A stretch of 64,000 nucleotides of DNA. Origin: Tetrapisispora phaffii CBS 4417. Taxonomy: Eukaryota > Ascomycota > Saccharomycetes > Saccharomycetales > Saccharomycetaceae. The notes below the pieces were generated by a model. The model did not search any database, was not told where the DNA came from, and saw nothing but the letters and a program-made list of their open reading frames with translations. The translations under genes and the position numbers were made by a program. The DNA lies in contig NC_016526.1 in assembly GCF_000236905.1 (NCBI RefSeq), forward strand, positions 372,001 to 436,000, given 5' to 3'. How positions within the stretch are numbered: the first letter of the stretch is position 1; the number at the start of each line of letters is the position of its first letter. Below are positions 1 to 9,077 of this stretch, in pieces.

Positions 1-523
1 TTCTTACATAGCAATTAAGTTATCTGTGTTCTGTCTTTTAGGCAGTTATAGTGCAAATGTTGTGTATTCAACAGGCACAATTATTCAAGAACCAATAAGT
101 TATCGTACATATACTATGAAAATGCGTTTTGTTAGAGGTTTTCAAGCCTAGGTGCTAACTGTTGCGTTCGACTTCTTCCTTCCAAGCACTAAAGACTTAT
201 GACAATTGACTGAATGACAATACCTGTTCTTGTAACGGTTTTCTTTGCCAATTCGCATCACATTGTCTTATAGAGACAACTCACGCGCGTTCAGTATGTC
301 TTTTTTTTTATTGTATGTGGAAAAGTGAAATTTTTCAGAGGTTGAAATAATTTTGTTCAATTCGATGACTTTAATTTATATATATATATATAAATTAATT
401 ATATATTAAATTTTATTTCAGTACGTATTTTGGATTTAATTGATCAATTGTAGGTTTTTGTTCTCAATTCTTGTTCTTGTTCAGTTGAAAGAAACCATAC
501 CGTTATTATTAATTCAAAGAAAA
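1..523. other. Intergenic: upstream region of RPL5
   Basis: No gene is visible. The stretch ends in a T-rich tract and an alternating TA run (about 379-392) followed by a pyrimidine-rich leader just before the RPL5 start, as is common for yeast ribosomal-protein promoters. I could not find a convincing Rap1 site. What lies left of the window is unknown. Confidence 0.6.
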
Positions 524-1414
524 ATGGCTTTCGAATTATCTAAGACCTCTGCTTACCACTCTCGTTTCCAAACTCCTTTCAGAAGAAGAAGAGAAGGTAA
601 GACCGACTACTACCAAAGAAAGAGATTAGTCGCTCAACACAAGGCTAAATACAACACTCCAAAGTACAGATTAGTCGTTAGATTCACTAACAAGGATATC
701 ATTTGTCAAATCATCTCCTCTACCATCACTGGTGACGTTGTTTTAACTGCTGCTTACTCTCATGAATTACCAAGATACGGTATCACCCATGGTTTAACCA
801 ACTGGTCCGCTGCTTACGCCACCGGTTTATTAATCGCCAGAAGAACTTTACAAAAGTTAGGTTTAGACGAGACTTACAAGGGTGTCGAAGAACCAGAAGG
901 TGAATACGAATTAACCGAGGCTGTTGAAGACGGTCCAAGACCATTCAAGGTTTTCTTAGACATTGGTTTACAAAGAACTACCACTGGTGCTAGAATCTTT
1001 GGTTGTTTGAAGGGTGCCTCTGACGGTGGTTTATACATTCCTCACTCTGAAAACAGATTCCCAGGTTGGGACTTCGAAGCCGAAGAAGTTGATGCCGATT
1101 TATTAAGATCTTACATCTTTGGTGGTCACGTTTCTCAATACATGGAAGAATTAGCTGATGATGATGAAGAAAGATTCTCTGAATTATTCAAGGGTTACTT
1201 AGCTGATGACATCGATGCCGATGCTATTGAAGACATCTACACTGAAGCTCACGCTGCTATCAGAGCTGACCCAGCCTTCAAGCCAACCGAAAAGAAATTC
1301 ACCAAGGAACAATACGCTGCTGAATCCAAGAAGTTCAGACAAACTAAATTGACCAAGGAAGAAAGAAAGGCTCGTGTTGCTGCCAAGATTGCTGCTTTAG
1401 CTGGTCAACAATAG
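524..1414 (+). CDS. RPL5: 60S ribosomal protein L5 (uL18)
   Basis: Structural protein of the large ribosomal subunit that binds 5S rRNA and, with L11, delivers it to pre-60S particles in the nucleolus. The protein of 296 residues begins MAFELSKTSAYHSRFQTPF and matches yeast Rpl5 (297 residues) from end to end, including the basic N-terminal RRRREGKTDYYQRKRL region that contacts RNA and the Lys/Ala-rich C-terminal tail. An in-frame ATG at 440 would add 28 hydrophobic, non-conserved residues, so the start at 524 is preferred. Codon use is strongly biased to optimal yeast codons, as expected of a highly expressed gene. No intron. Gene order RPL5-SPO19-TAF14 matches S. cerevisiae YPL131W-YPL129W, with STE13 lying in between here. 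Confidence 0.97.
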   Translation: MAFELSKTSAYHSRFQTPFRRRREGKTDYYQRKRLVAQHKAKYNTPKYRLVVRFTNKDIICQIISSTITGDVVLTAAYSHELPRYGITHGLTNWSAAYATGLLIARRTLQKLGLDETYKGVEEPEGEYELTEAVEDGPRPFKVFLDIGLQRTTTGARIFGCLKGASDGGLYIPHSENRFPGWDFEAEEVDADLLRSYIFGGHVSQYMEELADDDEERFSELFKGYLADDIDADAIEDIYTEAHAAIRADPAFKPTEKKFTKEQYAAESKKFRQTKLTKEERKARVAAKIAALAGQQ

Positions 1415-1849
1415 ATTTATTAAATTTTTACATATTTTATATAGCATATAATCTTTTAATAATAATCTTAATTTTTTCTTTTAAAAGAACTATTAAGGTT
1501 TATAATTTATATTATTTAATGGAATTATAACTTTGAGAATACAAAAGTCCATTGAAAAATTCATCATATTCTATTATTACCTGAAAAACTGTGATAAAAT
1601 CTTATTTAGTTCGCCTTCCTTTTTGGGCGAACAATGACGACTTGGCATATAAAAAGTCGTATATCATCAGAATATGTGTATACAAACTGATAAAAGACAA
1701 CTGACCTCCAAATAATCATAGCTTGTACCCAAAACACTCACAATAAAAGCACAGTTAAGAGTCAACGATTCACAAGTTCTTAATGCTACAATTTACCAAT
1801 CAAATTAAATACTACATTGATATAAAAGAAACCATATTTAACTCTTTAG
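1415..1849. promoter_or_regulatory. Intergenic: RPL5 3' end and STE13 promoter with two adjacent inverted repeats
   Basis: Contains two short inverted repeats in series. GTTCGCC at 1609-1615 pairs with GGCGAAC at 1626-1632, and ACGACTT at 1637-1643 pairs with AAGTCGT at 1654-1660. The second brackets a TATAAA-like sequence (about 1647-1653). Dyads with GC-rich half-sites are what dimeric transcription factors bind, but no factor can be named. No gene is seen. Confidence 0.5.
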
Positions 1850-4483
1850 ATGAATGATTCAACTCAATCTGTGCTAAGGAAAAACTTATCGTCGAAGTTG
1901 AAAAGAATCGACTCAGAAATGTCAAATCTTCGATTAAATGATTTAGATGGAAATGGACATATTCTAAACGATGCTGACAGACTGGCAGACTTAGAGTCAC
2001 GCATACCATTAGAGACCCATGAGCCTGAAGACCATTACTTTAAAGGTGATTATCGTTCATACTGGCAGAGGAAATTTAAAACTCATTATAAGGTAATAAT
2101 ATATCTTCTATTTTTTCTGATGTTTTTGTTAACCATTAAGTTTTTTGCAATCACTTTTACATCGAATGACTTTGAAGGTGAAAATGACTTCGGCAGTAAT
2201 GATATAAACAGAAGATCATTTGATATAGAAAATACGATGAACGGTGAATTTGTTATCTCGGAAACATTATTCAAATTTATCAGACCTCCAAAACAATTAT
2301 TGAAGCATGAACAGGATCCTGGGTTATATTACACTACTGAAATTCAGGAAGATGGTTCACATTTAATAAAAGCAGGCCAACTTTACAATAAAGAATTTAA
2401 TAAGAATATCATAGGAACAACTTTTATATATGAAGGTAATGAATACCAGATCCATTCCATCGAAGTGAATTATTCTGTAGATACTGCAATCTTAGGAACA
2501 AATATAATTAAAAAATATAGACATTCATCGATTGGGTTATATTTTATTTATTCAATCGACACAAATGTTATTCATCCAATTCATGTAGATAATACAGATA
2601 AAGAATGGGGATTATCTTATGCACATTTTTCACCTGCTTATAATTTCATCTATTTTGTTCATCAAAACGATTTATACTTTATGGATGTGAAAGAAAGAAG
2701 AATAACAAGAGTTTCCAGTAATGGAAATGACATAGTATTTAATGGAAAAACCAGTTGGGTGTATGAAGAGGAAGTCCTTTCTACTGATGTAGCTGTGTGG
2801 TGGGCTCCAGATGATTCTAAATTTGTTTTCGCAGAATTTAATGAGCTAGATGTAAACTCAATGACATTTCAATTATACACAGATCCGAACTTATTGAATA
2901 AATATTCATCTATAAATTACCCATTACCGGGTTCAAAGAACCCTACGGTCAAATTATTTTTATACACCCTGAATGATAACGTTTTATCAAAATTAGAAAT
3001 TGGAGAAGGAACTCAGAAATATAATAACGATGTTCTTATATATGATGTTGCATGGTTGACTCCAAATGAGTTACTACTGAAAATTTCTGATCGATCCTCC
3101 AAAGAATTAGAGGTACTAATATTTAATTCAGAGAAGAACTTGTTAACTAGAACAAGAACAGTAAACTCATCTGCATTTAATGGCTGGATCGAGAAGCAGA
3201 AGAAGATTACCGTCATTCCCCCAAATAACGCGATTGGAAGAAGAGATTATGGTTATATTGATATTCAACCTGACGAAAACGGTTTCAACCATTTGTTTTT
3301 TTATGCCAAGTTAACTTCGTCTTTGGGTCGTCAACTTACTGCAGGTGATTGGGAGGTAACTGGTGCTGGAGTTGTTGGATTTGATTTTGAAACTAACACT
3401 GTATTATTCACATCAAATAAGGCAAGCTCATTTTCACAACATTTATCCGGAACTAGGTTAGATTCAAATGAACCATTAAAAATAGAATCATTTCAGAACC
3501 CGGACGATATTTATTCATTTTATGAATTTTCATTCAGTTCAAGTACAAGATATGTTATTAGTAGAAATTTAGGGCCCGGCGTACCAGTCACAAATGTTGG
3601 TACTCTGATGGAAGTAGTAGAAGAAGATGAATCAAAATCTACAGCACTTTATTTGTCTAAACATCTAAAGTTAAAAGAGACATTGAACAACTATGATTTA
3701 CCAGTCAAGAGTTATAAAACTATGAAAATGAACGATGGTGTGGTAATAGATTACATCGAGATCAAACCTCTACATATTGATTCTAATAAAAAATACCCAC
3801 TACTTGTTAACGTATATGGCGGACCTGGCTCAAGGACATTTGATTGTAAATATGGTATTGAATTTGAATCAACAGTATCATCAGGTTTGGATGCAATTGT
3901 TCTCCAGATTGAACCTAGGGGAACAGGAGGTAAAGGTTGGGCATATAGGAGTTGGGCAAAATTAAAATTGGGCTATTGGGAACCATCTGACATAATTGAG
4001 GTAACCAATAAATTTATACAATCTAACAAAGCTCATATAAATGAGGATAAAGTAGCCATCTGGGGATGGTCATACGGAGGCTTTTCTACTTTAAAAACAG
4101 TTGAGATTGATGCTGGTCAAACATTCAAATATGCAATGGCTGTCGCACCGGTTACAAATTGGGCATTGTATGATTCAGTGTACACGGAAAGATACATGAA
4201 CACACCAAAAGAAAATCCTAAAGGGTACAATGAGATTTCATTAATAAGAAATATTCAAAATTTTGCCTCATTGAAGAGGCTTCTCTTAATTCATGGAACT
4301 GCTGACGAAAACGTTCATATAAAAAACACATATACGTTTTCCAATGCTTTAAATACCTTTGGTATTGGAAATTATGACTTACACATTTATCCTGATTCTG
4401 GCCATTCAATTTCTCATAATAATGATCTTAAGATGGTGTATAGAAGATTATATTCTTGGCTAGGCAATGCATTTACAGTCTAA
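1850..4483 (+). CDS. STE13: Dipeptidyl aminopeptidase A, type II membrane serine protease (Ste13-like)
   Basis: Removes X-Ala/X-Pro dipeptides; in S. cerevisiae Ste13 trims the alpha-factor precursor in the trans-Golgi. The 877-residue protein has a cytosolic N-terminus of about 80 residues, one membrane anchor at about 81-103, a beta-propeller region and a C-terminal alpha/beta hydrolase domain. The catalytic triad is visible: Ser741 in GWSYGGF, Asp819 in HGTADENVH and His852 in PDSGHS. The propeller carries the family's WVYEEEV motif. S. cerevisiae has two paralogues, STE13 (YOR219C, 931 aa) and vacuolar DAP2 (818 aa). The long cytosolic tail and the YOR21x neighbours (STE4, MGM1, RPB10) favour STE13, but the tail has no clear Golgi-retention motif, so DAP2-like sorting remains possible. 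Confidence 0.88.
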   Translation: MNDSTQSVLRKNLSSKLKRIDSEMSNLRLNDLDGNGHILNDADRLADLESRIPLETHEPEDHYFKGDYRSYWQRKFKTHYKVIIYLLFFLMFLLTIKFFAITFTSNDFEGENDFGSNDINRRSFDIENTMNGEFVISETLFKFIRPPKQLLKHEQDPGLYYTTEIQEDGSHLIKAGQLYNKEFNKNIIGTTFIYEGNEYQIHSIEVNYSVDTAILGTNIIKKYRHSSIGLYFIYSIDTNVIHPIHVDNTDKEWGLSYAHFSPAYNFIYFVHQNDLYFMDVKERRITRVSSNGNDIVFNGKTSWVYEEEVLSTDVAVWWAPDDSKFVFAEFNELDVNSMTFQLYTDPNLLNKYSSINYPLPGSKNPTVKLFLYTLNDNVLSKLEIGEGTQKYNNDVLIYDVAWLTPNELLLKISDRSSKELEVLIFNSEKNLLTRTRTVNSSAFNGWIEKQKKITVIPPNNAIGRRDYGYIDIQPDENGFNHLFFYAKLTSSLGRQLTAGDWEVTGAGVVGFDFETNTVLFTSNKASSFSQHLSGTRLDSNEPLKIESFQNPDDIYSFYEFSFSSSTRYVISRNLGPGVPVTNVGTLMEVVEEDESKSTALYLSKHLKLKETLNNYDLPVKSYKTMKMNDGVVIDYIEIKPLHIDSNKKYPLLVNVYGGPGSRTFDCKYGIEFESTVSSGLDAIVLQIEPRGTGGKGWAYRSWAKLKLGYWEPSDIIEVTNKFIQSNKAHINEDKVAIWGWSYGGFSTLKTVEIDAGQTFKYAMAVAPVTNWALYDSVYTERYMNTPKENPKGYNEISLIRNIQNFASLKRLLLIHGTADENVHIKNTYTFSNALNTFGIGNYDLHIYPDSGHSISHNNDLKMVYRRLYSWLGNAFTV

Positions 4484-4848
4484 GGTTAATTGTTATTAGA
4501 TGTCATGGAATTATTTTTATATATACTATCTTATTTATGCATAGGACATTATTTACCATTATAATATTAATAGAGCACTTACAAACATATATGAAAATGT
4601 TATTACCCATTATTTGTCCTTACAACATAAGTGACGGAATAGATTTTTCGGTCCCAAATTTTTACCAGGCTGAAGTTGAAATAGTTGTGTCACAAAATAT
4701 TTCTCAAATATATTAACAGAAGTCATTATAAAGATGATTATTGGTTTAATATAAAAAATGAATCTAATCTTTCTTTTGCTTAGTTCTTATATACCTACAA
4801 ATACATAATATTTGAAGGATAATAATATAAAAATTAAAAGAATAAAGA
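4484..4848. other. Intergenic: STE13 3' end and SPO19 promoter
   Basis: AT-rich spacer. Apart from the middle sporulation element at 4689-4697 there is nothing gene-like; an 86-codon ORF at 4456-4716 overlaps the STE13 end and has no protein-like character. Confidence 0.6.
4689..4697 (+). promoter_or_regulatory. Middle sporulation element (Ndt80-type MSE)
   Basis: GTCACAAAA is an exact match to the MSE consensus gNCRCAAAW bound by Ndt80. It lies about 150 bp before the SPO19 start, the usual distance. SPO19 is a middle sporulation gene in S. cerevisiae, so motif and gene assignment support each other. Confidence 0.6.
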
Positions 4849-5709
4849 ATGTTTTATGTAGATAAGAAAGTTATTCTTTTATTTACATTTTTAATTTCCA
4901 AAAGCCTTTGCAATGAATCAATAATTAGTCTAAACATAGAAGATAGTTTAGATAAGACCATTGATAATGCAAATTCTAATACTCTGGTGGTGCATTTAAA
5001 TAAAGATTCAATTTCACCGGAGTTGCTTTCAAAATTAGTTAGTTCAACAAATATTATTTTTGCGGATATGCCAGAGTTACCAGATTTTATTAACAGGAAC
5101 ACATTAAAAAAATCCAAAAATTCCTATGATACTAAATTTGACTCGACTATACATAATATTGATAGCATATATCATAACCAATTGAAAACTATAATGGAAG
5201 ACTTATTACAAGATACAAAAGAAGAAGGCAATAAACAGAAGGAATTTGACAAAGAAGAAAAAGAAGAAGAAGAAGAAGAAGATAGTGATAATAAACAAAA
5301 TGGAGAAAATAAAGATAATCAACTTAAAAAAGTAGGAAAGAAGAATTCTGATTCCGAACGAGGTGTAGGTGATAATTATGAAGATGAAAAGGCATCTGAC
5401 TTCGATCAGGAATCAACTGATAATAAAAATAATAATAAAAATGATGATAAAAACGAAACCTCTGACAATGTGACTTTTAATAATAAAATGAGAAAAAATA
5501 TGCAAGAGCATGGAAATCAAAACCATTCAAAAACTTCTACTACTATTGAAGCAAAATCTACTACTCTACCAAAAACAAATAATGTCTCTAACACAACAGG
5601 TAGCAATCATTCTGTGAGTGGCTCAACAAGAGTGGAGTCTGATTTTATGTGGATTTTATGCTTTTTAATTGTTTATTTATGTGTGCTTCCGATACTTAAT
5701 TTTAAGTAA
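4849..5709 (+). CDS. SPO19: Probable GPI-anchored prospore-membrane protein (Spo19-like)
   Basis: Spo19 is a meiosis-specific GPI protein of the prospore membrane. This 286-residue protein has a signal peptide (about residues 1-21, ending SKSLCN), a short folded-looking N-terminal part containing ELPDFINRNTLKK, a very acidic low-complexity middle (poly-Glu at about 137-146, then Asn/Asp/Lys-rich), a Ser/Thr-rich section with N-glycosylation sequons, and a hydrophobic C-terminus typical of a GPI attachment signal. The assignment rests on this architecture, on position between RPL5 and TAF14 (SPO19 is YPL130W between YPL131W and YPL129W) and on the MSE upstream. Sequence conservation is low; the S. 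cerevisiae protein is shorter (about 223 aa). Confidence 0.7.
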   Translation: MFYVDKKVILLFTFLISKSLCNESIISLNIEDSLDKTIDNANSNTLVVHLNKDSISPELLSKLVSSTNIIFADMPELPDFINRNTLKKSKNSYDTKFDSTIHNIDSIYHNQLKTIMEDLLQDTKEEGNKQKEFDKEEKEEEEEEDSDNKQNGENKDNQLKKVGKKNSDSERGVGDNYEDEKASDFDQESTDNKNNNKNDDKNETSDNVTFNNKMRKNMQEHGNQNHSKTSTTIEAKSTTLPKTNNVSNTTGSNHSVSGSTRVESDFMWILCFLIVYLCVLPILNFK

Positions 5710-6100
5710 CGAAAGATAATGAAAAATTTAACTGATTTTTATAATCCCTTTTTGAATTTAATTTGACAGTAATTTGGAATATAAATAATTAAATAACTAA
5801 CTACATAAATTATTATTAATTTACATGATTTGCTACTCAAAGTCTCTTGCCGAATTACTGTCACTTTGCATATGTTCATCAAATACTGCAAACGAAGATG
5901 TCCTTAGGTAATATCATTGTTTACGAATAAATCGCAAAGCGGTTACTTCAAATTCACATCTTGACCTTTCTAAGAAATCTCGACAAAATATATATAAATA
6001 TAAGATTAATTTAAGTTTAGACATATGTCTAATACTTTCCTAATTCAGTCAAAGGTATAATAACAACAATAAAATATAAACCAAAATTTAGAAGTTAACC
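5710..6100. other. Intergenic: SPO19 3' end and TAF14 promoter
   Basis: AT-rich; a TATA-like run (about 5986-6000) lies roughly 100 bp before the TAF14 start. Nothing else identified. Confidence 0.5.
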
Positions 6101-6932
6101 ATGGTAGCAGTACGTATTATAATTTTCATTTGAATGCGATAATAATCTCATTAACAATATTATATGAGAAATTATTACTAACCTCTAATAATATTAAATA
6201 TACATCATATTTTATTATGAATCCATATAGAGCATTAAAAGAACAATAAGAATAAAAACTGAGCAACATATATTACATGATTTACCTCCTGTTGAAAACT
6301 TTCCAATGCGTAAATGGAGCATTGAAATAGTATTATTAAATGAAGAAGGCAATGAAGTTCCAGCAACAATATTTGACAAAGTTATTTACCATCTACATCC
6401 AACATTTGCTAATCCCAACAGGACTTTTACTGAAGTCCCATTTAAAATCGAAGAACAAGGTTGGGGTGGGTTTCCTCTAGATATATCTGTTGTACTTTTA
6501 GAAAAAGCTGGGGAAAGAAAAATTACTCATGATCTAAATTTTCTGCAGGAAACTTACCAGGTAGACCACGTTATACAGATACCATTGAATAAACCTGTTT
6601 TAATAGCTGAATCAGCTAAAAGTGGACCAGTAGAAGACACAAGCACCAAGCGTAAGGCCACTACTGCTAGCGAAGTCAAACCTAAAAAAGCCAAAACTGC
6701 TAGTACATCGACTATTAAAGGTAATGTCGATTTGGAGAAACTTGCATTTGGGTTAACTAAATTAAATGAAGATGATTTGGTCGGCGTTGTTCAAATGGTA
6801 ACTGACAACCGTTCGGATGAAATGAACGTCACCAATAATCTTGAAGATGGAGAATTCATTATTGATTTATATAGTCTTCCTGATGGTCTATTAAAAAGTC
6901 TATGGGATTACGTGAAAAAGAACACTGATTAA
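6101..6932 (+). CDS. TAF14: TAF14, YEATS-domain subunit of TFIID/TFIIF/INO80/SWI-SNF/NuA3 (spliced)
   Basis: YEATS reader of acylated histone H3 shared by several nuclear transcription and remodelling complexes. The gene is split: exon 1 is only 6101-6109 (ATGGTAGCA), the intron 6110-6230, exon 2 6231-6932, giving 236 residues (S. cerevisiae 244). Splicing yields MVASIKRTIRIKT, which aligns with the yeast N-terminus MVATVKRTIRIKT, whose gene has an intron at the same place. The YEATS domain covers about residues 10-130 with conserved FDKVIYHLHPTF and EEQGWGGFPLDI, followed by a Lys-rich linker and a C-terminal helical ET domain from about 165. The ATG at 6306 lies inside the YEATS domain and would delete its first strands. 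Confidence 0.95.
6110..6230 (+). other. TAF14: TAF14 intron
   Basis: A 121-nt intron. The 5' splice site is GTACGT, a variant of the usual yeast GTATGT. The branch point TACTAAC is perfect at 6176-6182 and the 3' site TATAG ends at 6230, 48-49 nt beyond the branch adenosine. Joining keeps the reading frame and restores the conserved N-terminus. Confidence 0.92.
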
Positions 6933-7781
6933 TATAATCCTTATGCATTTACAGATAAACTTGTATTATATAATAATGTAATGAAATATAAATTTCAATT
7001 CAAAATCAACTGAAAGTAATCTTGAATGGATTATGCAAGAATAACCTTATTTGATGTAGTATTAATCTTTTATTCCTAATACTTAACTACAAGAAGCATT
7101 TGAAATCTTTTTGATCATAACTTACTTTCTTAGTGTTCAATACTTCATATAGATTCTTATCAAATAGAATTTATAACTCATATACTAACCCGTGAATATA
7201 ACATTACAATGAGGGTTTAAAAGAAATGAGCTTAAACTTTGGGTTTATCAGAAATTCATGTGAGTGCATAAAATACTTTATGTTTAGATGACCTTGCTCA
7301 ATAAACCTTAATAGATATTTTTTCTATCAAATTTGATCACACGCCCCCTTTTAATGCTGCATTAGTAAGTACATTTGAAAGTCGAAGATTCTAACATCTC
7401 ATCCTTCACAATAACTAAACGTTCTCAAAGGAACAGATAATTGAATGGATAGATATTAAAGTTAATGAGCCTTTCATTGTCGTAGTATATTACAACCTGA
7501 TAGAATCATTCTTGTCATTTCATAAAATTGGTTTGTCGTTCTTCAGATAGAAATCGTAAACGCACACATACCAAAGGAATCAAACATCGGTTCACATTTG
7601 ACATGCGCACTTTTTATTAATACAAACTTAAAGTGTCACAAAATAAAAGAAAATAACATCCTATGCAGCAAAGTATTCAGGATCCATTATTAGCATCATT
7701 ATTATCATCATCATTGAAATAGTCTGTCGACTTTTCAAATTACTGGCATGAATTTCATCGTAAATTTCTATCAAAATGTGT
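6933..7781. other. Intergenic between convergent TAF14 and STE4
   Basis: No gene found. It contains a small TCATCATT/ATTATC triplet tract at about 7690-7715. A lone TACTAAC at about 7182-7188 has no matching splice partners or open frame around it. The length (849 bp) is unusually long for a convergent pair in yeast, but I see no coding or tRNA-like sequence. Confidence 0.5.
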
Positions 7782-9077
7782 TCACATATAATTAGGCGAC
7801 CAAATTTTCATAGTAGTATCCCAGGATCCCGTGCACACGGCTAAACCGTCTGGACTGGTTCTTATTTTTGTAATTCTATTTGAATGACCTTCTAATTTAC
7901 CTATAATTTCTGCCTTCAAGATATCCCATGCGATGACGCCAACATCTGGATAACAAGCATACATCAACCTACCCGAATAGCTGAAATCAAGATCCAATAT
8001 ACCTTGCGCGTCATATAATGAGTTTAATGTTTCCGTAGACCCTTGAGATGATATGGGTGTTGTAACATTTTTAGATTTTGAAGAAAATGCACTTTGTGGG
8101 TAAGGAAGATCACTTAAACTTTTTGCTAATGAATAGTCTGCAATCTTACAATCTGCACGCAGATCATATAACCTAATGATACCGTCATCACTGCCACTTA
8201 CTATTGCATTACCATCATTATAAAATTTGACCGTATTTACGTCGCTATTACTGATATAGAATTTCTGCACTGAAGAAGGTGCTCTTGTATCCCATATGTG
8301 AACATAACTATCTGACCCACCTGTTGCAAACATATTAGTCTTGTTTGACCTTTCTGGGGGTAAAGCTAATGCTAAAATATCACCCAAATGATCTGTATAT
8401 TCAAGTACTCTTCTTGCCTTTGGAATATCCCATAAGGCACATGTCATATCACCACTAGCTGTTATTACATTTGAATCACCATAAAATTCGACATCTGAAA
8501 TATAACAAGTATGGCCTTTGAAAATGGAGACAATACTTTGATTAACCCGTTCATGTTCGGATACACGATAAATTGTACAATTATTATTCAAACCAGCACT
8601 TGCTGCTAATTTACCGGATGGTGATAATGCACAACTCAATACCCATTGAGAATCTAGAGGAATTGCATTTCTCTTTAAACCCGTCTCTGCATCCCAAACA
8701 ATCATGAAGCCATCTTGACTAGCACTTAGTATACTTTTAGAATCTGAATTCCAACTTAAATCTGTTATTTTATTATTATGACCTTTTAACGAGATTGTTG
8801 GGCTTAAATTCAATTTACTAGCGTTTATGGAAGACACTCGGTTTGACATTTGAAATAAATCTGAGTCTCGGTATTTGTTCTTTACTTTATCAATTTGACT
8901 GGAGAGATGTTTAGTCTCTTGTCTCGCTAATTCAATTCTTTCTCGAATCTCTTCTTCCATCATCGATATATCTGGTATTACCAAAGTTTGAGGAATAACA
9001 TTTGGTAAAGAGTCTTCAAGCAGAGCCATAGGTTCAAATATATTTTCTGCTGTTGTAATGTCAGTTTTTCGTTCCAT
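7782..9077 (-). CDS. STE4: Heterotrimeric G protein beta subunit of the mating pathway
   Basis: Gbeta that, with Ste18, relays the pheromone-receptor signal to Ste5, Ste20 and Far1 at the plasma membrane. 431 residues against 423 in S. cerevisiae. An N-terminal coiled coil (about 38-65, EEEIRERIELARQETKHLSS) for Ggamma binding is followed by seven WD40 repeats. Near-identical landmark segments include LKGHNNKITDLSW, SASQDGFMIVWD, AIPLDSQWVLSCA, GLNNNCTIYRVS, GDMTCALWDIPKARR and the end CTGSWDTTMKIWSPNYM. Between repeats six and seven is the Ser-rich insert typical of Ste4 (about 320-345). MGM1 (YOR211C) and RPB10 (YOR210W) nearby agree with its YOR212W synteny. The promoter region to the right carries a cluster of pheromone response elements. 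Confidence 0.97.
   Translation of the reverse strand: MERKTDITTAENIFEPMALLEDSLPNVIPQTLVIPDISMMEEEIRERIELARQETKHLSSQIDKVKNKYRDSDLFQMSNRVSSINASKLNLSPTISLKGHNNKITDLSWNSDSKSILSASQDGFMIVWDAETGLKRNAIPLDSQWVLSCALSPSGKLAASAGLNNNCTIYRVSEHERVNQSIVSIFKGHTCYISDVEFYGDSNVITASGDMTCALWDIPKARRVLEYTDHLGDILALALPPERSNKTNMFATGGSDSYVHIWDTRAPSSVQKFYISNSDVNTVKFYNDGNAIVSGSDDGIIRLYDLRADCKIADYSLAKSLSDLPYPQSAFSSKSKNVTTPISSQGSTETLNSLYDAQGILDLDFSYSGRLMYACYPDVGVIAWDILKAEIIGKLEGHSNRITKIRTSPDGLAVCTGSWDTTMKIWSPNYM

Noticed and set aside
440..523. Upstream in-frame ATG of RPL5 adding 28 residues
   Set aside because: The extension is hydrophobic and not part of uL18 proteins; the ATG at 524 gives the conserved N-terminus.
4456..4716. 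86-codon ORF overlapping the STE13 3' end
   Set aside because: Overlaps a certain gene and lies in its 3' region; composition is that of translated AT-rich spacer.
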